In this document: one piece after another, positions 8,609-16,701 of the stretch | How the letters are laid out: each line of letters begins with the position of its first letter | Position numbering within the stretch: position 1 is the first letter of the stretch | Assembly: GCA_026707585.1 (NCBI GenBank) | Contig: JAPOWQ010000041.1 | Span: forward strand, 62,001 to 126,000 | Source of the DNA: Chloroflexota bacterium | Lineage (GTDB): Bacteria; Chloroflexota; UBA11872 | Reading direction: 5' to 3' | DNA length: 64,000 bases | Program-made: the position numbers and the translations under genes | The notes under the pieces: model-generated | The model's database searches: none | What the model was told of the DNA's origin: nothing | What the model saw: only the letters and a program-made list of their open reading frames with translations

Positions 8609-8757
8609 CTCCAGACATACCGTCCGACCTATCGCCGACGCAGCGCGGCCAGCGGCTGCATGCGTCGGCGGTTATTGTCGCGACTATTCTCGAGCGTGGC
8701 AGCGCGTCCTGTTGTTGCCACTGCACCTGCGCCTGTATACGGGGCGTGGTGGTCTAG
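8596..8757 (+). CDS. Cys-rich small ORF, candidate cysteine attenuator leader peptide
   Basis: A 53-codon frame starts at ATG 8596, overlapping the last four codons and stop of the sulfite reductase gene, behind GGCGAGGGCGA. It ends at TAG 8755-8757 with a tail reading SASCCCHCTCACIRGVVV. Six Cys codons fall in nine positions (8710-8736). Cys is rare elsewhere in the window, and the next genes are cysH, cysC and sat. Poly-Cys upstream ORFs that act as cysteine-responsive attenuators are known in mycobacteria. A hairpin starts about six bases after the last Cys codon. No homologue is known to me; translation is unproven. Confidence 0.6.
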   Translation: MRGLTPDIPSDLSPTQRGQRLHASAVIVATILERGSASCCCHCTCACIRGVVV

Positions 8758-8872
8758 GCCTCTCACGCCCGCCAAGTCCTGGTCATGCCAGGCACGTCTC
8801 GACGCCGGCCGGGCGTTCGCGCCCAGGCCGCGTGATCGGCTCCACCTGACCACGCCGTAGAGCGGCGTCGAG
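8742..8872 (+). promoter_or_regulatory. Structured leader between the Cys-rich ORF and cysH
   Basis: The 323-base gap 8609-8931 holds the small ORF and, after it, several inverted repeats: GGGCGTG 8742-8748 with CACGCCC 8764-8770 (spanning the small ORF's stop); CCTGG with CCAGG around 8779-8793; GGCCGGGCG-TTCG-CGCCC-A-GGCC at 8807-8829, with a stable TTCG tetraloop; and CTCGACGCC 8798-8806 with GGCGTCGAG 8864-8872, enclosing the tetraloop hairpin. No U-tract follows, so a translational or Rho-type mechanism is more likely than an intrinsic terminator. Confidence 0.5.
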
Positions 8873-8931
8873 CACCTGAAATCGACCTGCGACGCGAAGG
8901 CCCCCGGCTGCAGGGCCTGCCGGCCGAGAAT

Positions 8932-9573
8932 GTGCTGCGCGAAGTCGTGCGCGCCTACGCGCCGGACGTGGCGCTGTCGTGCTCCTTCGGCGGCCCCAGC
9001 GGCATGGTGCTGGTGGACATGCTGGCGCGGCAGGACCTGCTGGACGACGTCGAGGTGTATTACCTGGACACCGGCCTGCTCTTTCAGGCCGCGCACGAGG
9101 TGCGCGAAGAGATCGAGCAGCGCTACGGATTCGAGGCCGCGGCGTATCTGCCGGACTTGTCGGTGGCCGAACAGGCGGAGCTATACGGCGACGCGCTGTG
9201 GGACCGCGACCCCGACACCTGTTGCGGGATCCGCAAGGTCGGGCCGAACGCGCGGGCGCTGGCCGACAAGCGGGCCTGGATTACGGGCGTGCGGCGCGAC
9301 CAGTCGGCGGGGCGGGCGGCGACGCCGGTGATCGAGTGGAACGCGAAGTTCGGGCTGGTCAAGGTCGCGCCGCTGAGCGGCTGGACCGAAACCGAAATCT
9401 GGGACTACATCCGGCGCCACGACGTGCCGTACAACCGGCTGCACGACGAGGGCTACCCGAGCCTGGGCTGCAATACGCGCTGCACCTCGCGCCCGCTGCC
9501 GGGCGAGTCGCTGCGGAGCGGTCGCTGGCGAGGCCTCGACAAGACCGAATGCGGTCTGCACGGAAACACCTAG
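8932..9573 (+). CDS. cysH: Phosphoadenylyl/adenylyl-sulfate reductase (CysH type)
   Basis: 213 residues from GTG 8932. It has the nucleotide-binding region [25 protein letters not shown], the CCGIRKVGP cysteine pair, ITGVRRDQS, the second cysteine pair GCNTRC and the C-terminal ECGLH with the catalytic cysteine. Four cluster cysteines imply a [4Fe-4S] enzyme, normally APS-specific. The second pair is C-x3-C rather than the usual C-x2-C. Coding similarity seems to extend upstream of the GTG ([15 protein letters not shown]), but no ATG, GTG or TTG lies there; the frame is open only back to TGA 8833-8835, so a CTG at 8887 is possible. The next gene starts two bases after its stop. Confidence 0.8.
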   Translation: MLREVVRAYAPDVALSCSFGGPSGMVLVDMLARQDLLDDVEVYYLDTGLLFQAAHEVREEIEQRYGFEAAAYLPDLSVAEQAELYGDALWDRDPDTCCGIRKVGPNARALADKRAWITGVRRDQSAGRAATPVIEWNAKFGLVKVAPLSGWTETEIWDYIRRHDVPYNRLHDEGYPSLGCNTRCTSRPLPGESLRSGRWRGLDKTECGLHGNT

Positions 9574-9575
9574 GG

Positions 9576-10178
9576 ATGGTCAAGTCGATGGACTGCAATG
9601 GATTTGCCGCCTACGGGCGGCCGGAGCCGGCCGGGCTCACGATCTGGCTGACGGGCCTGTCGGGCGCGGGCAAGACCACGCTGGCGGAGCGGCTGACGCC
9701 GGAGCTGGCGTGTCGAGGGCACCGCGTGGAGTCGCTGGACGGCGACGTGGTGCGCACACACCTGAGCAAGGGCCTGGGGTTCACGCGCGAAGACCGCGAC
9801 GAGAACATCCGGCGAATTGCGTGGGTGGCGGCGCTGGGAACGCGACACGGCGCCACGATGCTGGTGTCGGCAATCTCGCCTTATGCGGCGGGTCGACGCG
9901 AAGCGCGGGAGCAGATCGGCCAATTCGTCGAGGTCTACGTGAAGTGCTCGCTTGACGAGTTGATCGAGCGCGACCCCAAGGGGCTCTATGCACGCGCCCT
10001 GGCCGGTGAGATCGAGAACTTCACCGGGGTTAGCGATCCCTACGAAGCGCCGGTGAGACCGGAGATCGTGGTGGAAACGGACATGGAGTCGGTGGAGCAA
10101 AGCGCGGCCAAGATCCTGGAAGGCCTGGAACGCCTGGGGCACCTGGCGCCGGTGACCGACTGCGTGGCGGCGGCCTGA
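9576..10178 (+). CDS. cysC: Adenylylsulfate kinase
   Basis: 200 residues. P-loop [17 protein letters not shown], then [32 protein letters not shown], and [25 protein letters not shown], the standard APS kinase signature. It phosphorylates APS to PAPS with ATP. An ATG at 9588 is an alternative start. Its TGA shares one base with the ATG of sat. Having APS kinase next to a [4Fe-4S] reductase suggests that PAPS also serves sulfotransferases, or that the reductase takes PAPS. Confidence 0.9.
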   Translation: MVKSMDCNGFAAYGRPEPAGLTIWLTGLSGAGKTTLAERLTPELACRGHRVESLDGDVVRTHLSKGLGFTREDRDENIRRIAWVAALGTRHGATMLVSAISPYAAGRREAREQIGQFVEVYVKCSLDELIERDPKGLYARALAGEIENFTGVSDPYEAPVRPEIVVETDMESVEQSAAKILEGLERLGHLAPVTDCVAAA

Positions 10179-11263
10179 TGGCGGCCGTGGCAGCGCCCGC
10201 GGCGATCAGGCTCTCGCCGCGGCAACTGGCTGACCTGGAGCTGTTTCGGGTGGGCGGCTATCGCCCGCTCACCGGGTTTATGACGCAGCCGGAGTACGCG
10301 GCTGTTCTGAAGGACATGCACCTGCCGGACGGTCAGCCCTGGCCACTGCCGATCACGCTGGCCGTGGATGCGGAGACGGCGGCGCTGGTGCGCGAGGGGG
10401 ACCGGCTGGACCTGCTGGACGGCGCCGGGCACCGTCGCGCTGCGCTGGAAGTGCGACAGCGCTTCCACTACGACAAGACGGCGGAGGCGCAAGCCGTATA
10501 CCGAACGACCGACGCCGAACATCCCGGCGTGGCCGCGCTCTACGCCCAGGGCGAGGTGCTGCTGGGCGGGCCGGTGACGTGTTTCGGCGACTCGCCCGAC
10601 CGGGCGGAGGATCCGCGGCACCTGACGCCGGCGCAGCTGCGTGAACGGTTTGATGCGCTGGGTTGGCGGACGGTCGTCGGATTTCAGACTCGGAATCCGA
10701 TTCACCGGGCGCACGAGTACATCCAGAAGGCCGCGCTGGAGATGGTGGACGGGCTGCTGGTGCATCCGCTGGTGGGCGTGACCAAGGAAGACGACGTGCC
10801 GGCAGACGTGCGCTGGCGCTGCTACGAGGTGCTGCTGGACGGCTACTTCCCGCGCGACCGGGTGGTGCTGGCGGCGTTGCCGGCGGCCATGCGCTACGCG
10901 GGGCCGCGCGAGGCGGTGTTTCACGCGCTGGTGCGGCGGAACTATGGCTGCACACACTTCATCGTGGGCCGCGACCACGCGGGCGTGGGGGATTACTACG
11001 GCCCGCACGACGCGCAGCACATCTTTCACGAGTTTGACGCCGGTGAACTGGGCATAACGCCGCTCTTCTTCGAGCACGCGTTCTGGTGCACGGAATGCGC
11101 GGGGATGGGGTCGGCGAAGACCTGTCCGCACGACGGGGCCAACCACGTGTTCCTGAGCGGGACGCGGCTGCGGGGGCTGCTGAGCGAAGGGCAGCGACCG
11201 CCGGCGGAGTTCACGCGTCCGGAGGTCGCAGCCGTGCTGGCGGAGGCCTACGCCCAGCGCTGA
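10178..11263 (+). CDS. sat: Sulfate adenylyltransferase (ATP sulfurylase)
   Basis: 361 residues. It contains VVGFQTRNPIHRAHEYIQK (the QTRNP and HRAH ATP/sulfate-site motifs), VHPLVGVTKEDDVP, the GRDHAGVGDYYGPHDAQ loop and CSE-type C-terminal SGTRLRGLLSEGQRPPAEF. It makes APS from ATP and sulfate, the first step of assimilation. It is monomeric-type, with no fused kinase domain. Its start overlaps the cysC stop, so the two are translationally coupled. Confidence 0.92.
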   Translation: MAAVAAPAAIRLSPRQLADLELFRVGGYRPLTGFMTQPEYAAVLKDMHLPDGQPWPLPITLAVDAETAALVREGDRLDLLDGAGHRRAALEVRQRFHYDKTAEAQAVYRTTDAEHPGVAALYAQGEVLLGGPVTCFGDSPDRAEDPRHLTPAQLRERFDALGWRTVVGFQTRNPIHRAHEYIQKAALEMVDGLLVHPLVGVTKEDDVPADVRWRCYEVLLDGYFPRDRVVLAALPAAMRYAGPREAVFHALVRRNYGCTHFIVGRDHAGVGDYYGPHDAQHIFHEFDAGELGITPLFFEHAFWCTECAGMGSAKTCPHDGANHVFLSGTRLRGLLSEGQRPPAEFTRPEVAAVLAEAYAQR

Positions 11264-11318
11264 GCGACGGGGCGTAGGCTTTAGCGGCTGGCGCAAGCGG
11301 CGGGATCGAGGTGCGGCG

Positions 11319-12215
11319 GTGAAGGCTCGCATCGCGACACGCCGATCCCCGCTGGCTCGCGCACAGGCGGCCCTGGTGGCCGATCTGCTTATTGCGGCCA
11401 ATCCCGGGCTGGGCGTCGAGTTCGTATTGGTGGACACGGCCGGCGACCTGGACCGCAGCCGGCCGATCGAGACGCTGGGCGAGCGGGGCGTGTTTAGCCG
11501 CGGTGTGCAGGCAGCGCTGCTCGACGGACGCGCCGATATCGCGGTGCATAGCTATAAGGACTTGCCGACGGAGCCGCTGGCTGGCCTGCGGATTGCGGCC
11601 GTGCCGGTGAGAGCCGATCCGCGGGATGCGCTGGTCAGCCAGGGCGGCAAGGGCCTGGCGGAGCTTCCCGAGGGCGCCACGATTGGCACCGGCAGCGCGC
11701 GACGGTCCGCGCAGGTGCTGACCGTGCGCCCTGACGTGGCGGTGCAACCGCTGCGGGGAAACGTGGGCACGCGCGTTGGACGCGTGACAGCCGGACAGCT
11801 CGACGCCGCGATATTGGCGGTAGCGGGACTGGAACGGGCAGGTCTGGCCGGGGACATCGCCGAGATCCTGGAACCGCCGGAGTTCCTGCCGGCCCCAGCC
11901 CAGGGCGCGCTGGCGGTTGAAGTGCGGGCGGATCGATCCGACATGCAGCAGTTGCTGGAGCGAATTGACGACGCGACGTCGCGGGCGGCGGTGACGGCCG
12001 AGCGGGCTTTTTTGCGCGACTTGCGCGGCGGATGCACTGTGCCGGCGGGGGCGCTGGCGACCGTGAATAAGTCTGATCTGACACTGACGGTGGGGCTGTT
12101 CGGTGATGGCGAAGCACAGCCGCTGACGCTTCGAGGGCGCGTGAGCGACGCCGATGCGCTGGGCCGGCAGGCGGCCGCCCGCGTGCTGGCGGCGCGGGAT
12201 CAGGCGACGCAGTGA
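11319..12215 (+). CDS. hemC: Porphobilinogen deaminase (hydroxymethylbilane synthase)
   Basis: 298 residues from GTG 11319. IATRRSPLARAQA, FSRGVQAALLDGRADIAVHSYKDLPTE, IGTGSARRSAQV, LRGNVGTRV and APAQGALAVEVR are all standard. The dipyrromethane-cofactor cysteine is in LRGGCTVPAGA. It polymerises four porphobilinogens to hydroxymethylbilane. It starts the hemC-cobA-hemD unit, which supplies uroporphyrinogen III for siroheme used by the sulfite reductase upstream. Confidence 0.93.
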   Translation: MKARIATRRSPLARAQAALVADLLIAANPGLGVEFVLVDTAGDLDRSRPIETLGERGVFSRGVQAALLDGRADIAVHSYKDLPTEPLAGLRIAAVPVRADPRDALVSQGGKGLAELPEGATIGTGSARRSAQVLTVRPDVAVQPLRGNVGTRVGRVTAGQLDAAILAVAGLERAGLAGDIAEILEPPEFLPAPAQGALAVEVRADRSDMQQLLERIDDATSRAAVTAERAFLRDLRGGCTVPAGALATVNKSDLTLTVGLFGDGEAQPLTLRGRVSDADALGRQAAARVLAARDQATQ

Positions 12216-12961
12216 CAGCGCGGGCCGGAACCATCTACCTGGTCGGTGCGGGTCCGGGCGATCCGAAGCTGATTACCGTGCACGGCCGCGAAGTCCTGGA
12301 GACGGCGGACGCCGTGGTGCACGACCGGCTGATCTCGCCTGAGCTGTTGAAGCTGGCGCGGCGCGAGGCGCGGATCGAGGACGCCGGCAAGACGCCGGGT
12401 CGCGCTTCGCGGAGCCAGGCAGAGATCAATGAATTGCTCATTGAACTGGCGCGAGAGCGGCTCTCGGTGTGCCGGCTCAAGGGCGGGGACCCCTTCGTCT
12501 TCGGCCGCGGCGGCGAGGAAGTGCTGGCGGCGCGGGCGGCCGGAATCCCGGTTGTCGTGGTGCCTGGAATCTCGTCGGCGCTGGCCGGACCGGCCGCGGC
12601 GGGCGTGCCTGTGACGCATCGGGGCGTGGAGTCAAGCTTCACCGTGGTGACCGGTCACGACGCGCAATCGGCCGCGGGCGCCGGGGTGGATTGGGAACGC
12701 GTTGCGGCGACACCGGGGTCCATCGTGGTGCTGATGGGGGTTGGGAACCTGGAGACGATTGCCCGCAAGCTGATCCAGGGCGGGCGCCGGCCCGACGAGC
12801 CGGTGCGTGTGGTGGAACGCGCCACCTTGCCGGAGCAGCGGGTGGTCTCCGGGACGTTGGCGACCATTGGCGCGATTGCTGAGGAATCCGACGTGGAGGC
12901 ACCGGCGGTGATCGTGGTGGGCGCCGTCGTGGGCGTGTTGGAGCAGGGCGCGGCGACGTGA
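12212..12961 (+). CDS. cobA: Uroporphyrinogen-III C-methyltransferase
   Basis: 249 residues, GTG overlapping the hemC TGA. It has YLVGAGPGDPKLITVHG, VVHDRLIS, CRLKGGDPFVFGRGGEE, VPGISSALAGPAAAGVPVTHRG and FTVVTGHD, typical of SUMT. It transfers two methyls from SAM to give precorrin-2. The oxidation and ferrochelation steps to siroheme are not encoded in this window, and no CysG-type dehydrogenase domain is fused. Confidence 0.92.
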   Translation: MTARAGTIYLVGAGPGDPKLITVHGREVLETADAVVHDRLISPELLKLARREARIEDAGKTPGRASRSQAEINELLIELARERLSVCRLKGGDPFVFGRGGEEVLAARAAGIPVVVVPGISSALAGPAAAGVPVTHRGVESSFTVVTGHDAQSAAGAGVDWERVAATPGSIVVLMGVGNLETIARKLIQGGRRPDEPVRVVERATLPEQRVVSGTLATIGAIAEESDVEAPAVIVVGAVVGVLEQGAAT

Positions 12962-13743
12962 CGCAACCTCGCGTGGTCGTGACGCGACCGGCCGATGGCC
13001 GGGATCGGCTCACAGAGCGTCTGCAGGAGTTGGGTTGCGAGGTCGTCGCGGCGCCGGCCATCCGAATCGGCCCGCCGCGCAGCTACGAAGCCTTGGACAC
13101 CCTGGTGCGCGCGCCGGGCCAGTACGACTATCTGCTGTTCATGAGCCGCAATGCCGTGCGCTACTACGTACAGCGCGCGCGTCGCTTTCGGCGCGGCGGT
13201 CCGCCGGTGCCAGCCGGCGCTCAGGTCGGCGTGGTCGGATCGGCCACCGGCGCCGTGGCCGAACGAGCGGGCATTGATGTGACCGTTCGATCGAACGGTC
13301 GAACCGGGGTTGACCTTGCGGACGCCGTGGCTACCGCGGCCGCGGCGGGGGCGCGGGTGGCCGTGGTCCAGGCCGAGGATGGACTTGCGGAGGCGGCCGA
13401 GCGCTTGCAGGCGTCGGGGCTGGCGGTGACCCGTGTTCCGGCGTACCGCACGCGTCCGGCGGCGGTGCCGCGTGAGATTGTGGCCGCCGTGCGGAACGGC
13501 CAGGTTGACGCACTGGCGTTTGCGAGTCCCTCCAGCGCGGTGAGCTATGCGGTGGCGCTGGGTGGGTTGGGGGCGATTCCAGAGAGCGTCGCGGTGGCGG
13601 CGATCGGGCCGACGACGGCGGCGGCCTGCGCACGGGCCGGGCGGGCCCCGGACGTGGTGGCGGAGGAGTCAGACGCGACGGCGTTGGGCGAGGCGGTCGT
13701 GCGGTATCTGGAGAACCGGTCGAGCGAACCGCTCGCCTATTGA
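12958..13743 (+). CDS. hemD: Uroporphyrinogen-III synthase
   Basis: 261 residues, GTG overlapping the cobA TGA. The family is weakly conserved, but RVVVTRPADGRDRLTERLQELGCEVVAAPAIRI, YDYLLFMSRNAV, VQAEDGLAEAAERLQASGLAVTRVPAYRT and ALAFASPSSAVSYAVALGG fit HemD closely. It cyclises hydroxymethylbilane with inversion of ring D. It is the last gene of the coupled trio; a convergent LRR gene separates it from hemB. Confidence 0.88.
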   Translation: MTQPRVVVTRPADGRDRLTERLQELGCEVVAAPAIRIGPPRSYEALDTLVRAPGQYDYLLFMSRNAVRYYVQRARRFRRGGPPVPAGAQVGVVGSATGAVAERAGIDVTVRSNGRTGVDLADAVATAAAAGARVAVVQAEDGLAEAAERLQASGLAVTRVPAYRTRPAAVPREIVAAVRNGQVDALAFASPSSAVSYAVALGGLGAIPESVAVAAIGPTTAAACARAGRAPDVVAEESDATALGEAVVRYLENRSSEPLAY

Positions 13744-13881
13744 GCCTTTCGCCGCAACGTACCTGGTTGAGTGGGCTGCGGCGCGCCTGGACATTAGCGA
13801 TGCCGCCGAAGACAGGCAGCTTCGACGGCCCGGCGCACTGAGGTGCATGGGGCCAAGGCCACGGCCCGCAGGCGCGCCTGG

Positions 13882-16500
13882 TTATTGGCAGAACGGCAAG
13901 CCAAGTTCGGCGAGATCGTGGTGCACGAGATTGCGAAAGTTTGCCGGGTAGCAGCCGGTCAGTGCGTTGCCGGCGATTTCCAGCCGCAGGAGGTTGGGCA
14001 GCTGGCCCAGTTCTGGGGGAATGTCGCCACGCAGCCGGTTGAGTCGAAGGCTGATCCTGTTCAGGTTGGTGAGCCTGCCCAGGAAGGAAGGAATCTCTCC
14101 CTCCAGCCGGTTGCGAGCCAGCCCCAGGTCTCGCAGGTTGGCGAGATTGGCGAGTTCGGGTGGAATCGCGCCCTGAAGATTGTTATCGGCGAGGCTGATC
14201 GCCTCGAGGCTTGACATCCTGCCCAGCTCCGGGGGGATGGGTCCCCGCACTTGATTCCCGCGGGCGTTGAGCTGCTTCAGGCGTGTGAGGTCGCCCAGAG
14301 CGGCTGGGATCGTTCCAGTCAATTGGTTGGACGTGAGGTCCAGGTAAGTGAGATTGGATAGGCGGCCAAGTTCGGCGGGAATGGATCCCCCAAACTGATT
14401 TACGCCCAGATCCAGGATTCGAAGACGCCTCATCTCGCCAATCCAGGCCGGGATCTTGCCGTGCAGCTTGTTGTTGTAGAACTCCATGATCGTGAGCCAC
14501 TCGAGGCTGCCCAGCGACTGCGGAAGTTCTCCCTGCAGCTGGTTTTGGTTCATATGCAGGTATTGCAGGGAGGCAAGATGACCGATGGCGGGCGGGAGTA
14601 TCCCCCGCAGGTTGTTGGCAGTAAGACTGAGAACGATTACGCGGTCATTGCGGTTCGCGGTAACGCCATGCCATTCGGACAAGGGTCGATCGCTCAGCCA
14701 GTTGGCGTTGTTGCGCCAGCTGGGCCCGCCCGTGGCGTTGTAGAGAATCTCCAGGGCCTCTCGATCCGATGCCGGCGTCCTGGCTGCGTCGCAGAACGAC
14801 AATCCCAGTTCCAGCGCATCGTTCTGGCCGACGTTGCGCAGCCATTCGGGGATGCAGCCAACCAATTGATTGTTGGCGAGCCGCAGCACTTGCAGATTGA
14901 CCAGATCGCCAAGGCCCGTCGGGACTGTCCCCTGTAGCAGATTGGCGCTGAGGTTGAGAACGGTGAGGTTGGAAAGCCGGCGCAGTTCGCCGGGAATCGC
15001 TCCGCTGAGTTGGTTGGCGCCGAGGTCGAGCCAGGTGAGGGCGGCGAGATCGCCGAGAGTGGCGGGAATCGAGCCGTGCAGCCGGTTCCCGCTGAGATGC
15101 AACGTGTTGAGACGGGACAGACGTCCGAGGTCGGCGGGGATGCGTCCGGTGAGGTGGTTGGAGCCGAGGTTGAGGACGGTGAGATGCGAGAGGCGACTGA
15201 GTTCGGTGGGAATGGGATCCGTCAGACGGTTGGAGCCGAGGTTGAGCACCCTGAGGTTCGAGAGACGACCGAGGTCGCCGGGAATGGAGCCATAGAGGAG
15301 ATTGGCGCTGAGGTCCAGCCACATGAGAGCCGCGAGGTCGCCAAGTCTAGAGGGGATCTGACCGCTGAGTTGATTGCCGCCGATATAGAGGGACTGGAGG
15401 CTTCGGAGCAGGCTGAACTCGTCGGGGATGTGCCCGCGAAGGCCATTGCCCAGAAGAAACAGGTGCACCAGGCGTGACAGGCCGCCGAGCTGAGTTGGAA
15501 GTTCGCCCCGCAGCCTGTTGTCGGCGAGGTCGATCTCAACCACGCGGCCGTCGGCGGCCGACGTCACACCGTGCCAATGGCCCAGCGGGGCGTCGGTGAG
15601 CCAGTTTGAGTTGTTCGTCCAGTTTGGGCCGTCGGTGGCGTGAAAGAGCGCGGTCAGGGCGGCGCGTTCCGAAGTTCCGCCAGGTCTGAAGATCTGGCCG
15701 GGCGTGAGCGGACCGGCCGGACCAAAGCTGGGGAAGGCCTGGTGGCTGTTGGCGGGGTAGACGATGTTGCGGACGTCGTCGCCGAGGAGACGGAGTTTCA
15801 CGGGTTGGGTGGTGCCGGGGTGGTATTCGAGAACGGCGGCCTGAAAGTACTGGCGGATGAAGCCTGGGGTGGCGCCGGGGATGCGGAGGACGGCGCGGGA
15901 ATCGTCGTCGGGGCGGGCGTCGGTCTTGGGGAAACCAAAGGCTGTGACGCTGCCGAGCGCGTTAAAGAAGTCCAAGAAGCCGATAGGGGTGCCGTCGAAG
16001 GCGAAGTTCGAGACGCGATGTCCCCAGGGACCGAGTTCGAGGCCGGGTTGCTGGCTCAGGAGGTGCGGTTCGACGCCGAGATCGACTGAGCCGGCAATGC
16101 CGCCGCCGAGATAGTCCCAGGCGAGGCGGCGCTCGAGTAGCCAGACGCCGTTGCGCTGGTGACAATCGACCACCCCGCGCTGGTAGTACTGCGTGAGGGC
16201 GCCGGGGCGTTCTTCGAGGACCTCGGAGGTCGGGAAGCCCCAGCGGATCAGGGCGCCGGTGGACTCGTAGTGGGTCAGGAAGCCACACGACACGACGTCG
16301 TCCCCGATAGTGAGCTGGAGGTCGGGGACGTTGTGGGTGAGACGGTCGTCAGGCTTGGTGAAGCTGTTACGGAGTACGGTGGCGGCGAACTGGGAGGTGG
16401 GGGGCGGGTCGTCCGCAAGGGCGGGCGCGGGGACAGCCAAAAGCGCCGCAATGAGACTGAGCAGGATGAGCCGAAGCTGGAAGACGTGGGTGGCTTTCAC
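13882..16500 (-). CDS. Secreted LRR protein with N-terminal LGFP-like repeats
   Basis: 872 residues from a GTG. A signal peptide (LRLILLSLIAALLAVPAPALA; cut after about residue 29) comes first. Residues 30-270 hold two copies of a repeat (GALIRWGFPTSEV...ALTQYYQRGVVD and VTAFGFPKTDA..GFIRQYFQAAVLEYHP) like the GYPISEEF/VQYFERARFEYHPE domain common in Chloroflexota exported proteins. About twenty LRRs of the plant-like GxIPxxLGxLxxLxxLxLxxN type follow in two blocks, each after a cap (ALFHATDGPNW...LGHWHGVT and ILYNATGGPSW...LSEWHGVT). It lies between hemD and hemB, transcribed against them. It is probably a cell-surface binding protein. Confidence 0.8.
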   Translation of the reverse strand: MKATHVFQLRLILLSLIAALLAVPAPALADDPPPTSQFAATVLRNSFTKPDDRLTHNVPDLQLTIGDDVVSCGFLTHYESTGALIRWGFPTSEVLEERPGALTQYYQRGVVDCHQRNGVWLLERRLAWDYLGGGIAGSVDLGVEPHLLSQQPGLELGPWGHRVSNFAFDGTPIGFLDFFNALGSVTAFGFPKTDARPDDDSRAVLRIPGATPGFIRQYFQAAVLEYHPGTTQPVKLRLLGDDVRNIVYPANSHQAFPSFGPAGPLTPGQIFRPGGTSERAALTALFHATDGPNWTNNSNWLTDAPLGHWHGVTSAADGRVVEIDLADNRLRGELPTQLGGLSRLVHLFLLGNGLRGHIPDEFSLLRSLQSLYIGGNQLSGQIPSRLGDLAALMWLDLSANLLYGSIPGDLGRLSNLRVLNLGSNRLTDPIPTELSRLSHLTVLNLGSNHLTGRIPADLGRLSRLNTLHLSGNRLHGSIPATLGDLAALTWLDLGANQLSGAIPGELRRLSNLTVLNLSANLLQGTVPTGLGDLVNLQVLRLANNQLVGCIPEWLRNVGQNDALELGLSFCDAARTPASDREALEILYNATGGPSWRNNANWLSDRPLSEWHGVTANRNDRVIVLSLTANNLRGILPPAIGHLASLQYLHMNQNQLQGELPQSLGSLEWLTIMEFYNNKLHGKIPAWIGEMRRLRILDLGVNQFGGSIPAELGRLSNLTYLDLTSNQLTGTIPAALGDLTRLKQLNARGNQVRGPIPPELGRMSSLEAISLADNNLQGAIPPELANLANLRDLGLARNRLEGEIPSFLGRLTNLNRISLRLNRLRGDIPPELGQLPNLLRLEIAGNALTGCYPANFRNLVHHDLAELGLPFCQ

Positions 16501-16701
16501 TACCAGATGACTCTCAAGCCCACGAGCATCGATAACCGTACGAAGGATACGGCGCAGGCCCTTGGTGAGCGGCGAGTGTAGTCCGAGGAGTCGGCGGCCT
16601 ATAGCAACGGGGATGGCGCGTCCGCCCGCGTGGGTGCGCGGATGCCATGCATTGGTATTGCGGCCTTAGAATTGCTCCCGGCGGCTGGTAGATCTGAAGA
16701 A

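Noticed and set aside
8660-8860. Alternative 66-codon frame from ATG 8660 in the cysH leader
   Set aside because: It is in another frame from the Cys-rich tail, has no plausible ribosome site and runs through the hairpins; the ATG at 8596 fits better.
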